DNA of 64,000 nucleotides from assembly GCF_027579695.1 (NCBI RefSeq), contig NC_083575.1, forward strand, positions 31,744,882 to 31,808,881, written 5' to 3'. Numbering within the stretch: position 1 is the stretch's first letter; each line of letters starts with the position of its first letter. A program made the position numbers and the translations under genes. Shown here in pieces: positions 11,588 to 22,065 of the stretch. The notes below the pieces were generated by a model. The model had not been told where the DNA came from. It worked only from the letters and a program-made list of their open reading frames with translations, and did no database searches. The stretch comes from Neoarius graeffei (Eukaryota > Chordata > Actinopteri > Siluriformes > Ariidae).

Positions 11588-11883
11588 AGTAAGGGGTCAG
11601 TCATCTGGCATTTTTTTGGATATCGCGAGGAGGACGTGGAACAGCAAATGCCAATTTATAAAGTGTGCAAAAAAAAAAAAAAACAGTATCAAAATACTCG
11701 GGTCTTGAAATAAATGCACATTAGTCATGAACAATGGTAACTACTCTCTTTTGTGTTATTTTTGACAGAAGTAAAATCCATACATGAACAAATTTTGGCG
11801 AGTTGATTTTCTGTTTGGCGAGTTACTTTGGAAGGTAACTAGTCCGGCTGGCTGGTGAAAAAAAACATGAATTTCGAGCCCTG

Positions 11884-12684
11884 CAATGTCAATCGCCCGT
11901 TGACATTTATTAGTAAACTATAAAACTAGAAATTAATACAAACAAGTGAATAATAAAAAGTCATCTATGAAAATACTTAGAAAGTGGAACAAAAAGATTT
12001 GACACAGGTTGAACATTATCAGTTCATTTGTTTACAAACATTAGAATTACTCTCTCATTTACACAAACACCAACATCGATATATTTATATAAAAGATATT
12101 TTGTACTAAATATCTGGGGGGGAGGAGGGGTAACAGGAGGACAGAGGACGGGAAGGAGCAGTAGCCTAGCCTAACAATAAGCAATACCGGACAATGTGCA
12201 ATATAATGTGCAATATCTCTCCTGCTGCCCCCCCTTTTCCTTTTTCCCCTCCTCTCTTCCCCATATCTTATTCTTTTTTATATTTGTATATGTAAATACC
12301 TAATTTATTTTAATTTATCTAGAAGTTTTCCCCTATTTCTTTTCTCTGCTTATCTGTAATGATGCTGCTGGAATCTTAATTTCCCTGAGGGAACCCTCCC
12401 AAAGGGATCAATAAAGTTTTATCTAATCTAAAGTCTGTGTAAAACAAATTTTAAATAAAAACCTGTTTTGTTAACTTAATACTGCATACTGATTTTTTTT
12501 TTAATCATCTGGATGTTGATAATTGTGGACAAAGATGTCATGTGATCTAATACACTAAGTAATCGGGAATCCACTCATTTTGTTTCCAGTGGAAGTTTGC
12601 GTAATTATTCATGCACAATTTACGTATTGAAAGTCTTTTCTATTTTTGTAATGGCAAAATTATAACAAGTATTATAATTAATAC
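11884..12684. other. Intergenic; contains a LINE-like 3' tail
   Basis: Mostly featureless. The segment about 12190-12432 ends TTTCCCTGAGGG ... GGATCAATAAAG followed by TTTTATCTAATCTAA. That is the usual 3' end of a fish LINE family with a short reiterated tail, here 5'-truncated and on the plus strand. Confidence 0.5.
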
Positions 12685-12732
12685 TAATTAGTGTGCTTGC
12701 AAAGCAAGCACACTATTGTTCTCCGATCGTTT

Positions 12733-12868
12733 ATTATCTCATCTCATTATCTCTAGTCGCTTTATCCTGTTCTACAGGGTCGCAGGCAAGCTGGAGCCTA
12801 TCCCAGCTGACTACGGGCGAAAGGCGGGGTACACCCTGGACAAGTCGCCAGGTCATCACAGGGCTCGT
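12733..12868 (-). repeat. Truncated Mermaid SINE (3' part only)
   Basis: It contains the tail and 3' half of the SINE (CTCATTATCTCTAG to CATCACAGGGCT). It is cut off before the V-SINE core and followed by a (TTA)n tract. No tRNA head is present. Confidence 0.9.
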
Positions 12869-13542
12869 TTTTTATTATTACTATTATTATTATTATTATT
12901 ATTATGAATCTTTTTTTAATTCTTTTCCACCCACTTTTTTGAGCCGCTACTCCTCCCGGAGCATTCGAGGTAGAGATGCCGTTCCACTTCTCACTTGTCC
13001 GGCCTGTACTGCAGATGTGTGGTGTATGCAGCTTTTCGATACGCCTTGTCGTTCTCCCGTAATTCACGTTTTACGAAAAAAAAATTTTTCCCCATTGAAA
13101 TGAATAGGCGCTCGACGCAAAAAACAGATTTTCCCTTCGGGAGGCCAAACCGTAAGGTGTAAAGTCATGAAACGTGGTACACTGATAGAGGAGTGGACGC
13201 TGATTGATTTCATCAAGTTTCATGTTGGTACGTCTCACACTCTAGTGCCACCAACTGATCAAAGTCTTACAAAGTCTCCGTTGGAATCCTTGGAGCTAGA
13301 CGATTCCAACGCACCCTATGACATCATTTTCCACCCGATTAGATTTTCCGCCATTTTGAATTTTGTCCAAAGTGAGAATAAAGTGACCCTGGCCGCATGT
13401 TTTGTCCGATCATCACGGAACTTGGCACACATGATCTCCAGTCCATACCTAATAAATGATATTCGTTTCGCTCTCATACGCCGCAGCGTTCGCCCATGGC
13501 AGCCAATCAAAATCAATGGTGGAGCCACCAGACAGGACGTGA

Positions 13543-14105
13543 GCTCATATCTCGGAAACGCTCTAACGCAGGAGTGTCCAAACTGATCCATAAAGGGCCG
13601 TGTGGCTGCAGGTTTTCATTCCAGCCATGCAGCAGCACACCTGATTTGGCTTATTCAATCAACTGACACACCCACCCTTTAATCAAGGGTGGGTGTGGCT
13701 GCAAGTATTTGACTGTGTGAAGACAGTTCAGTTGATTGAATGAGCCAAGTCAGGTGTGCTGCTGCATGGCTGGAATGAAAACCTGCAGCCACAAGGCCCT
13801 TTATGGATCAGTTTGGACACCCCTGCTCTAACGTATCAAGACCATATTTCGTGGCATGACTTTGGACAGCATCCGAAGTACCCTCATCAAATATGGTGTC
13901 ATTTGGCCACTAGGGGGCGTCACAATTGGCAAAACCGTATTTTGGCTCATATCTCGGAAACGCTTCGACGGTTCAAGACCATATTTGTTGACATGACTTT
14001 GGGCACCAGTTCATGTACCCTCATCAAATTTGGTGTCATTTGGCCACTAGGGGGTGCCACAATGAGCAAAAACGTGTTTTGGGTCATATCTCTTTACGGA
14101 TTTAG
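13543..14105. repeat. Approximately 137-bp tandem repeat units
   Basis: CTCATATCTCGGAAACGCT recurs at about 13543 and 13945 with a decayed third start near 14082. Between them the same order of blocks recurs: CAAGACCATATTT, CATGACTTTGG, GTACCCTCATCAAAT, TTTGGCCACTAGGGGG. Subtracting the MITE and its TSD gives a period of about 136-138 bp. Confidence 0.75.
13569..13825. mobile_element. Foldback hAT-type MITE, 257 bp
   Basis: The ends are CAGGAGTGTCCAAACTGATC and the inverse GATCAGTTTGGACACCCCTG, and most of the element pairs with itself around the centre near 13680. The exact 8-bp TSD CTCTAACG lies at 13561-13568 and 13826-13833. It is non-coding and depends on a transposase elsewhere. Confidence 0.92.
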
Positions 14106-14267
14106 AATTACATCTAAATTTTCATGTTAGTGATGCTCTGGGATGTCCCTGTAAAGAATCTTGCCAGCCTGTCATCTCCGTATGAGAATTCGCCTTGTGT
14201 CTTGGCCAAACTTTTGCATGTGGACACAGAACTTGTCGTGTGGGCGTGCGGTCGCCTCTCTTGCCGG

Positions 14268-14600
14268 TGTCACGGTCTGAATTTACCACCAGTCTGAATT
14301 TACCAGGTAAATTTAAACTGTAGCAGCCACGGTCTGAATTTACCACAGTATAAATTTATCAACTTGGTATAATTTGGCCTAGTCTGAATTTACCAGCCTA
14401 ATATGAGATTTATGTTCATACTTGAATTATTTACACTTTATCTTGATGAATATTGATTTGTTTAAGTAAGACTCCTCATGATTATAATAATTTAGTTATT
14501 CTCTCAAATTTACCAACTTGGTATAATTAGACTGCTGTCATTGGGCCTAGTCAGAATTTACCAGCCCAATATGATAGGAGATTTATGATCATACTTGATC
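14268..14600. repeat. Degenerate TCTGAATTTACCA repeats
   Basis: GTCTGAATTTACCA or close variants occur at about 14274, 14291, 14331, 14381 and 14549. The longer blocks AACTTGGTATAATT and GATTTATG.TCATACTTGA are each repeated twice about 180 bp apart. This appears to be a decayed tandem duplication. Confidence 0.6.
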
Positions 14601-15288
14601 CACAAATAAATTATTTTCACTTTATCTTGACGAATGAATGAATGACCCGTGTTTTAGTTCCAGTTTATGCACCAAGTAGGCTGATCAGGACCAGCCAGCA
14701 GCCAGGAATGATCAACTTTATCTTCATGAATATTGATTTGTTTAAGTATGAAAGAACGAAGTCAGAATGTAAAAAGTGTTTTGAACAACTTTATTAACTT
14801 CATTTACACATACACTTAAAATTCAATCCAAACCATTCTTGTGTACTGATAATCAACACCGGGTCACCATGGCAGCGCACCTGAGCAAGCACACTTTCGC
14901 ATTTTCTCCGGAAATGCATTCTAGTTATTAATAACAAACAATCGCCACTTCTGGTGGTAGGATTGTTAAGGTGTCGATAATTGTAGCCGCGGATCAGTGC
15001 AAGAAAAGTACGAACGATATTTGAGGTACCTCATAAAATTCGACTTTAACTTGATTAAAGGTCTGATGACACGAACATGACTCTATGCAATTTCTTAAAT
15101 AAACTATACAACATGGCAAACATGTTAGATTTCTGTTATAATTACGTGAAAAGAAGCTGTTGTTACGCGAATATCCAACTTTTAATTGCACAGTGCAAGA
15201 AAACTGGGTCCGTGGCTCGCGGCCATGCTGTGACGTCAGCGGAAGAACACGCTGCGGTTCACTGGCTGTTCTACTCTGGTTCTACTCA

Positions 15289-15533
15289 ATGGAAATGGCG
15301 CATGAAAACGCCGGTGAACTCTCTAGTGCTAGCTCGTCCTCTTCTGGGAGTCTAGAATTGTGTTGTGAGTGGGATAGATCGGAAGAATCAAGTGATGACG
15401 AACATGGGTGCATCCAACCGTACAGGTTTGAACCTGTTACTGTGCACCAATCTGAGAGCGACTCCGAAAAGGACAGCAGACAGGCAGACAGCCCAGCATT
15501 GACGAACACCACAAGGTTGGATAACAAGGATTG
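15289..15533 (+). pseudogene. First exon of a P2X7-like cytoplasmic-domain protein
   Basis: From ATG 15289 the frame encodes an acidic, Ser-rich N-terminus (SSASSSSSGS, SEESSDDE). IQPYRFEP follows, then ...LDNKDW, and the frame stops at a good 5' splice site (TG|GTAGGT at 15534). Fish proteins annotated as P2X purinoceptor 7-like share an acidic leader, a PYxFEP motif, and a W that begins a Cys-rich WCxCxxC segment. That expected second exon was not found; the sequence beyond is intron-like and then interrupted. No channel part is present. It sits just inside the left TIR of the TTAA element, so I read it as transposon cargo. Identity is by motif only. Confidence 0.5.
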
Positions 15534-15540
15534 GTAGGTC

Positions 15541-15940
15541 AACCCGTATTTGTTCAAAATGTTACGGAATCAATATTTTAATATTGTGTATTGTTGTCTT
15601 GCATGTGTAAACACTGCTTATATCATGTAAGCCGTATGCTACACTGAATACATAGTTCCTAATGGAGCATGCAAACGGCTAACATAAGACATACAGTTCT
15701 ATATAACACACAAGTGTCACGATAATCACAAAACAGATGCAAATTGTTAAAATACCTAATTTTTAAACAATCATGTGTTGATCTCTTCCGAATCGAATCT
15801 ATGATAGCCTACCCTCTTTACCCTTTGCCTCTCGTTGCTAGGCAGCAGTTACATGAAAGCCGCAAGCTTGCACAAGCAAATACATGACTGATATCACGCC
15901 GACTTTATGATTACATTTATGATTATCATGAATATGTACT
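15541..15940. other. Intron-like spacer between convergent exons
   Basis: AT-rich sequence with no open frame of interest, between the plus-strand P2X7-like exon and the minus-strand THAP exon. Confidence 0.5.
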
Positions 15941-16039
15941 CTATGAGCGCTCTGGAGCGAGTGGCTTCCAAGATGGCCGCGCAGACCGCAGTGTTACTAT
16001 TTTTAGCATCATGTCAGAGCACTCTATAGCTCTACGTAC

Positions 16040-16426
16040 CTTTATCTTATGTCGTTTCTCAACACATGTTCTGACAGTTGGACTGTCTTTGGAGGAGTCG
16101 CCTTGTCCCAGGCGACTGCTGGATCCGGCATAGCTACTAGTAGACCCCCTCCGGAATACTGTAGGCACTGCTGATGGTAGTAACACACGTCTGTGCTGAA
16201 CTGAACACCCAAAAGATTCTTTTAAGCTGGGAAGGGTGTCAAAACAATCCAAATCGAAGTGTTCAGAGCACAGGACGGATGTTGGTGAGGGCTCCCACTT
16301 GTCACGAGTGCGCCTGACTTGCTTCATCCACTTCGCATGCAGCTCGGGATCTCTGGGAAACTTGAATAAACTTACCCCATCCTTGTGGGGTTTGGAGCAA
16401 AAGCCGGCAACACAACGCGAAGGCAT
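16040..16426 (-). pseudogene. THAP-domain first exon
   Basis: The frame from ATG 16426 gives MPSRCVAGFCSK, a THAP finger start with C5 and C10. It continues with FKFPRDPELHAKWMKQVRR, VLCSEHF (C53, H56) and an AVPTVF box at residues 86-91. These are the C2CH zinc ligands and AVPTIF motif of the THAP DNA-binding domain. The frame ends at a strong splice donor, AAG|GTACGT, at 16040/16039. THAP domains occur in P-element and Kolobok transposases and in host regulators. No transposase core follows. The ATG lies only 11 bp from the edge of the element at 16438, so upstream sequence was probably displaced by that insertion. Confidence 0.7.
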
Positions 16427-16437
16427 AATAACTATAG

Positions 16438-17429
16438 ACCCCTTTCACTGATGTCACCCGAAACCGGAAGTAAACAGACCCTGCGCCATTTTGGAAGACC
16501 AACAAACTCGTGATTAGGGGGAAATAAGTGAACCCACGAGAATAAAGTGGAGTGGCAAACGACTTAAACAAACAAATCTGAGCTGTTTTATTTATGATTT
16601 ATTGGCCCAACAGTAGACTTGAAAGAAACCTGTGTGAGACTTGGCAAAAAACTGTGGATATAATGGATAAGTCTGTGCATGATCTGCGGACACTTTGAGG
16701 TAAGCAAACGCAAGAAATTCAAATTTAAAACATGCTAAAGTGGCCCCGAGTTGATAACTGTATGAGGAGCAAGCCTCCCAGACTTCTACAATTTAGGATG
16801 GTTTGGGGCTTGCTCGCTGCTGCCAGGTTGGTTGTTGAGTAGCCTGGCTGTTTTTTTTTTTTTTCCTTGCGTGTGGTATCATTGTTGACGCGAGGTTGTT
16901 TTTTGAACATGCCAATGCGGACACGATTTCCCCTGATGAGTTATGACTTCAGACACGATGCGTGTGTGGAGGTGTGGAGTCCGCGTGATATGTGCGTAAG
17001 ATAGGCTTCTCATGTGTTTGGAGATCCGCGCTCCGAGACAAGCGCCCCCCCCCCAAGGGAAAAAAAGGGACCCCCCGAAAATATCGGCATAGTTCGAACA
17101 CTGAGTGTAGGCACTGGGTGTAAACAACAAATAGTTTACAATGTCTGGGTAGCAAACAGATGGCAGAATTGGTGTCAGGTCCTCCTTATGTTTCCATTCT
17201 CCCTTGCCCCGAGTCTTATCATATGGGTCAAACCCATCAATCACAGCCAGTTTCTCCACATACCGTGCCCTTTCTGCAGCTGGTAATGTACTCACATAAC
17301 CCGAATTATCAGCCATCGTGTCACTTTACTCTCGCTCGTACTTTGTTTTATATTGTGAGTGCATGTACTTGGTCTTCCAATATGGCGCCTAACAAAATCT
17401 CGCGGCGCAGTGACGTCATGTGAAAGGGG

Positions 17430-17430
<1 letters not shown>
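16438..17430 (-). mobile_element. TIR element with a YqaJ-type ORF fragment (ISL2EU-like)
   Basis: The left end ACCCCTTTCACTGATGTCAC and the inverse of the right end ACCCCTTTCACATGACGTCA form imperfect terminal inverted repeats, with an inner GCGCCAT.TTGGAAGACCAA block also inverted. It encodes the N-terminus of a YqaJ-like protein on the minus strand, as ISL2EU elements do. The 3' coding part is missing, so it is a deletion derivative. The TSD is unclear. Confidence 0.6.
17101..17316 (-). pseudogene. N-terminal fragment of a YqaJ recombinase-like protein
   Basis: The frame from 17316 starts MADNSGYVSTLPAAERARYV and continues to PDIVNYLLFTPSAYTQ. This resembles the N-terminal segment of the YqaJ-type nuclease proteins carried by fish ISL2EU transposons, where a similar phrase precedes the helix leading into the nuclease. 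The similarity ends at about 17101. The nuclease core is absent. The frame continues open for another 74 codons without recognisable content. Confidence 0.55.

Positions 17431-17433
<3 letters not shown>

Positions 17434-17470
<37 letters not shown>
17434..17470. repeat. (TA)n microsatellite
   Basis: A TA dinucleotide array beginning directly at the right end of the YqaJ-bearing element. Confidence 0.95.
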
Positions 17471-17471
<1 letters not shown>

Positions 17472-18900
17472 AATGTATAATAACAATGACAAACTGAACA
17501 CCTGTCGCTGACACCAACACTACCGATTTGTGCGGTAAACTACCGGTTTTTAACTTCTGTCAACGCCTACCGCTTTTGTACATAATGTCAACGTTTTTTA
17601 GATTTCTCAGAAAAAAAAAAATCCCACACTAAGTTCTGAACATGCTTTGCCGGTGGTTCGTGCGTCATTTTGGCATCACGAATACCGGAAATGCGCAAGA
17701 CCAACCATTTATTCGTTCGGTGCCGTTTGCTCACTTCTCCATTTCCGGTTTCGTTGGCAGTGTGCATGTGGTGTGTTCGTCTCTCTCTCTCTCTCAAATT
17801 ATGTTGCATTGCCAAAGCATTCAGGTAACAATTATAATTTAAAAAAAAAAATCTCTCTCTCCCCAAGGTACGCCTAGTGCGTACGGCCGTACGCCTGGCG
17901 GCGCCACTGGCAACATCTTTAAAAACAATTGTCCGCCAAAATTTGAAATTGCCAATTTGTGCAACGGTACCGTGCGCGAGTAAAATCTACCTCTTTTTCT
18001 TGTGAAAAGGTTGGCATGTATGCGTGTTAGTGGTGTGTCGTTCACGAACGAACCGTTCTTTTTGAACGAGTCTTCGAAGTGAACGACTAGAACTAGTTCG
18101 CGCTGCCTCTCGTTCTCGGTCGTTCGCGAATCAGCAGTCTCTGCTCGCTGGCAGCAGGGCGGTCGCTGAATCTCGGTTGTTGGCGAATCAGCAGGATCTG
18201 TTCAGTAGCAGAAGGGCGTCCACCTTGCATTTTGATCTGTGCAGAGCAGCGCCACTTTACTTCTTTAAGGGCTATCTGAGTCCTATTATCAGAGCGTTGA
18301 CACATGCCAGGTCTTTAGTTTACAATTTAGAGCTCTCACTCAGCAATACATTTCAGTTCACAGCGAACGAGCTCAGCAGTTCACGAACGAACGAACAGCC
18401 AGCAGCCAGCCTGCCTGCTGCCATACTGGGCTGGGCGCATAGCAACAGTTTCCATGACTGTGACAAACAATGAAGAACGTGGCTCTGGAGATCATGGCAT
18501 ACTGTGTTCGTTTTTTTAAATGTTAATGCAATTTGTAATAAAGTGGTTTGTTCTTTGTAATGAGCATTGCTGTTGAATATGAGCAAAATGGGTGTTACTT
18601 AATGGGTTTGAACAACTGCATGAAACAGTCTGCAAGGAGGTCTCTTGCTCGAACAGCTGGAAAAGGTCTCGCTAGATGTGACGTCAATCGAATGTTCGTG
18701 CATAACAACCGTTTCCATGTCCATGACCAGGCCAAACAATGAATGATCATGAATGCAGCAGAGAGACATCGCAGGCTACCGTTCGCTGAATACGATGACT
18801 TGTAAAGTTGTTTATTCTCTGAAATGAGTGTTGCTGTTAAATAAGCAAATTTTTTTTTTGCTTAATGGGTTTGAGAGAACAACTGCATAGCCGGCAGACC

Positions 18901-19280
18901 ATCTCATCTCATCTCATTATCTCTAGCCGCTTTATCCTTCTACAGGGTCGCAGGCAAGCTGGAGCCTATCCCAGCTGACTACGGGCGAAAGGCGGGGTAC
19001 ACCCTGGACAAGTCGCCAGGTCATCACAGGGCTGACACATAGACACAGACAACCATTCACACTCACATTCACACCTACGCTCAATTTAGAGTCACCAGTT
19101 AACCTAACCTGCATGTCTTTGGACTGTGGGGGAAACCGGAGCACCCGGAGGAAACCCACGCGGACACGGGGAGAACATGCAAACTCCGCACAGAAAGGCC
19201 CTCGCCGGCCCCGGGGCTCGAACCCAGGACCTTCTTGCTGTGAGGCGACAGCGCTAACCACTACACCACCGTGCCGCCCG
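18901..19280 (-). repeat. Mermaid SINE, full length
   Basis: It has head, V-SINE core and GATGAGATGAG-type tail on the minus strand, with a perfect 10-bp TSD CCGGCAGACC at 18891-18900 and 19281-19290. It forms an inverted pair with the next copy. Confidence 0.95.
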
Positions 19281-19322
19281 CCGGCAGACCATGGCTCTAC
19301 TAAAATAAATATAAAAACAGCT

Positions 19323-19693
19323 GGGCGGCACGGTGGTGTAGTGGTTAGCGCTGTCGCCTCACAGCAAGAAGGTCCTGGGTTCGAGCCCCGGGGCCGGCGA
19401 GGGCCTTTCTGTGTGGAGTTTGCATGTTCTCCCCGTGTCCGCGTGGGTTTCCTCCGGGTGCTCCGGTTTCCCCCACAGTCCAAAGACATGCAGGTTAGGT
19501 TAACTGGTGACTCTAAATTGACCGTAGGTGTGAATGTGAATGGTTGTCTGTGTCTATGTGTCAGCCCTGTGATGACCTGGCGACTTGTCCAGGGTGTACC
19601 CCGCCTTTCGCCCGTAGTCAGCTGGGATAGGCTCCAGCTTGCCTGCGACCCTGTAGAAGGATAAAGCGGCTAGAGATAATGAGATGAGATGAG
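19323..19693 (+). repeat. Mermaid SINE, full length
   Basis: A complete plus-strand copy with a perfect 12-bp TSD ATAAAAACAGCT at 19311-19322 and 19694-19705. It is only 42 bp from the preceding opposite-strand copy. Confidence 0.95.
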
Positions 19694-21257
19694 ATAAAAA
19701 CAGCTTTATTCTCATCTACATTTAATTAACTTTCAGAGCTTTGTTTATGTAGTCTTTTTCAGATAATGCTAGGATAATGTTTTTCTTCCATCTTTTTCTC
19801 AAGCACATTGTAATGTATGAAAATCTATTGTGGATGGCACCTCTGCCGCCTCTCGTTCACTCAAGATGAACTAAACTTCGGACGACAGCCATTGTTGTGC
19901 CGCTTTGGTGTGACGTCATCAAAATGAACGAGTGAACGAACTGAACGAACGAATTTCTTTGCTGAACTGACCGACATGAACGAACTGGCGGAAATGAATC
20001 GCCATGTCCCACCAATAATGCGTGTCGCATCAACAACAAACTGGTAAGTTAGGAGGAAGGTTCTTTCGCTGACGTCATATAGCTCCTCCTCCTCTTTCGT
20101 CTCCTGGGTGCTGCAGCCCCGTCAAATTTGCCCAAATAGCCGCGTTTATCATAACTTGTAAAATAGGCGCCTTCGTGAATTATCATCATCAAGTTTTTAT
20201 TGCAGACTCCAACGTCCAACACTGACATAAAAAAAAAACACATACAATACAAATACACAACATACAGTACAGTGTATCAGGTACAAAATCACCTCGTATT
20301 AAAAAGTACTGGCACAAGTTCATTACTACAAAAGATACATACATTAGGAAAAGTACAATTATTAAAAACAAAATTAAATATCATTTTACCTCTCCTACAA
20401 TAGACACAGATACCAGTGTTTCCATATATAGGATTGATATCTTACAGAACTGCACCTAGGATTGGTCAACTCTATAAGGAGATTATTCTGGGACCCCTGC
20501 AACCTGCCTATGAATTTATACATCAGTCCTCTCAGGGTGGCGTGAAAGGTGGCTACCCTTACTTCACAGAACAGCTCGCTGGCACTACTACCCCTGGGCT
20601 TCTTAAGCAGGATTCTAAGACAATCGTTATACGCAACCTGAAGTTTGCGCAGACTCTCCTTCTTATACCTTATCCAGAGGTGAGCTGTGTACATAGGGGT
20701 GCAGTATGCTCTGAACAAGTTCACCTTCACCTCATCAGAGCAGTAGTAAAATTTTCTCACCAACACATTGGCTTGGACATACAAAGTCCTTCTCTGTCTA
20801 AGCATATCAGCATCATCCTCCATTTTATCATCATTAATGATATGGCCTAAATATTTAGCACTGGAGCACACAGACAAGATTTGCCCAGATAATTGGAACG
20901 GTGGAAAGTTAAGGTGTTTATCCTCCTTGGTCCTACAGATCATTACTATACTCTTCTTAGCATTATACTTTATGTCAAACTTGACCCCATAGTCTGAACA
21001 TATATTGAGGAGCAGTTGGAATCCTGCACTACTGGGAGATATAATAGCTAAGTCATCAGCATACATGATATGATTGATTAAGGTGTTCCCTATTATACAC
21101 CCTGTTCTGCATTCTCTCAGCTGCCTTGACAGGTCATCCATGTACAGGCTAAATAGGCTTGGGGATAGAAGCCCACCCTGTCGCACCCCATTGCCTACTT
21201 TAAAGGGAGAGGATAATACATTACCCCATTTAACCTGCATAGCTTGCCTGTCGTACC

Positions 21258-21632
21258 TCATCTCATCTCATTATCTCTAGCCGCTTTATCCTTCTACAGG
21301 GTCACAGGCAAGCTGGAGCCTATCCCAGCTGACTACGGGCGAAAGGCGGGGTACACCCTGGACAAGTCGCCAGGTCATCACAGGGCTGACACATAGACAC
21401 AGACAACCATTCACACTCACATTCACACCTACAGTCAATTTAGAGTCACCAGTTAACCTAACCTGCATGTCTTTGGACTGTGGGGGAAACCGGAGCACCC
21501 GGAGGAAACCCACACGGACACGGGGAGAACATGCAAACTCCGCACAGAAAGGCCCTCGCCGGCCCCGGGGCTCGAACCCAGGACCTTCTTGCTGTGAGGC
21601 GACAGCGCTAACCACTACACCACCGTGCCGCC
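21258..21632 (-). repeat. Mermaid SINE inside the LINE RT
   Basis: A complete copy, minus strand, with a perfect 12-bp TSD GCCTGTCGTACC at 21246-21257 and 21633-21644. It interrupts the RT frame just before motif B and creates a chimeric open frame that is not a real protein. Confidence 0.95.
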
Positions 21633-22065
21633 GCCTGTCGTACCAATATGCCAAAATATGTATTATGCATCTTGGGACACCCCTTTGCTCCAACTTAGCG
21701 AAGAGTTTATGATGGTTCACTCGATCGAACGCCTTAGAAGCGTCAATAAAGCCCGCCAGCATTGTTGACCCCTGCCCTCTGTACTTTTCCACAGCTTCTT
21801 TTAGTGCATAAATACACATATCCGTACTGTGCTTACTCTTAAAGCCAAATTGGTTATCAGTAGTGCAGATAAGGTCCCCAAGTTTGTAAATTAAGACCCT
21901 TTCTAGCACTTTAGACAGTATGCTGGCCAGAGCAATAGGCCGATAATTGTCCATACTCCCTACCTTGCCAGCCTTGTCTTTAATAACTGGAACAAGGACA
22001 ACGGTCAGCATAGAATCTGGAAGGATGCCGTGTGTCATCAACCCTGTAAGACATATGGATAGTAA

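Larger units (their letters stand above)
9982..11672 (+). pseudogene. hAT BED-finger transposase exon, split by a transposon
   Basis: An ATG at 9982 opens the frame MEADEMVPKRTSK, which runs to 10022 where hAT copy 2 begins. After that insertion the same frame resumes at 11588 and reads WHFFGYREEDVEQ followed by PIYKVCKK, then runs into a poly-A tract. The pattern, an aromatic W/FG segment followed by a first zinc-binding cysteine, is the start of a BED zinc finger as in hAT/ZBED proteins. The insertion TSD lies within the codons. Only the start of the finger survives, so the gene is dead. Confidence 0.7.
7959..11883 (+). mobile_element. hAT transposon hosting two further hAT copies
   Basis: The ends are CACGGCTCGAAATT on the left and, reverse-complemented, CAGGGCTCGAAATTCATG on the right, matching inverted GGCTAGT/CCGGCTGGCT blocks just inside. 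The flanks share only CAATG, so an exact 8-bp TSD was not demonstrated. After removing 8410-9896 and 10023-11587 about 0.87 kb remains, including an AAAT microsatellite near 8293 and the first exon of a BED-finger transposase. Confidence 0.65.
12685..14935. repeat. Composite unclassified repeat (GTGTGCTTGC palindrome type)
   Basis: The left edge has a palindrome, GTGTGCTTGC AAA GCAAGCACAC (12691-12713), and the right edge has GAGCAAGCACAC (about 14882) in inverted relation. The interior carries a truncated SINE, a GAGCCGCTACTCCTCCCGG block, a roughly 137-bp tandem unit, a foldback MITE and a degenerate TCTGAATTTACCA array. The boundaries are approximate and the superfamily is unknown. Confidence 0.45.
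18028..20017. mobile_element. hAT-type element holding two Mermaid SINEs
   Basis: The termini are TAGTGGTGTGTCGTTC and, reverse-complemented, TATTGGTGGGACATGG. The exact 8-bp TSD ATGCGTGT lies at 18020-18027 and 20018-20025. Ends of YARNG form with an 8-bp TSD fit hAT. Both subterminal regions are rich in CGAACGAAC motifs. Without the SINEs it is about 1.2 kb and non-coding. Confidence 0.82.

Noticed and set aside
13167-13586. A 139-codon frame in the composite repeat
   Set aside because: It continues into the tandem units, and the repeat is known from its structure to be non-coding in its other parts. No domain was seen.
18932-19664. Long open frames of up to about 185 codons on both strands, repeated at many sites (Arg/Pro-rich or containing CLCVSPVMTW)
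   Set aside because: They coincide exactly with Mermaid SINE copies and recur at each one. The SINE is non-coding and the frames are consequences of its GC-rich core.
21286-22041. A 251-codon frame joining RT motifs to an unrelated C-terminus
   Set aside because: The second half is the SINE at 21258-21632, proven by its TSD. The real RT continues beyond the SINE.
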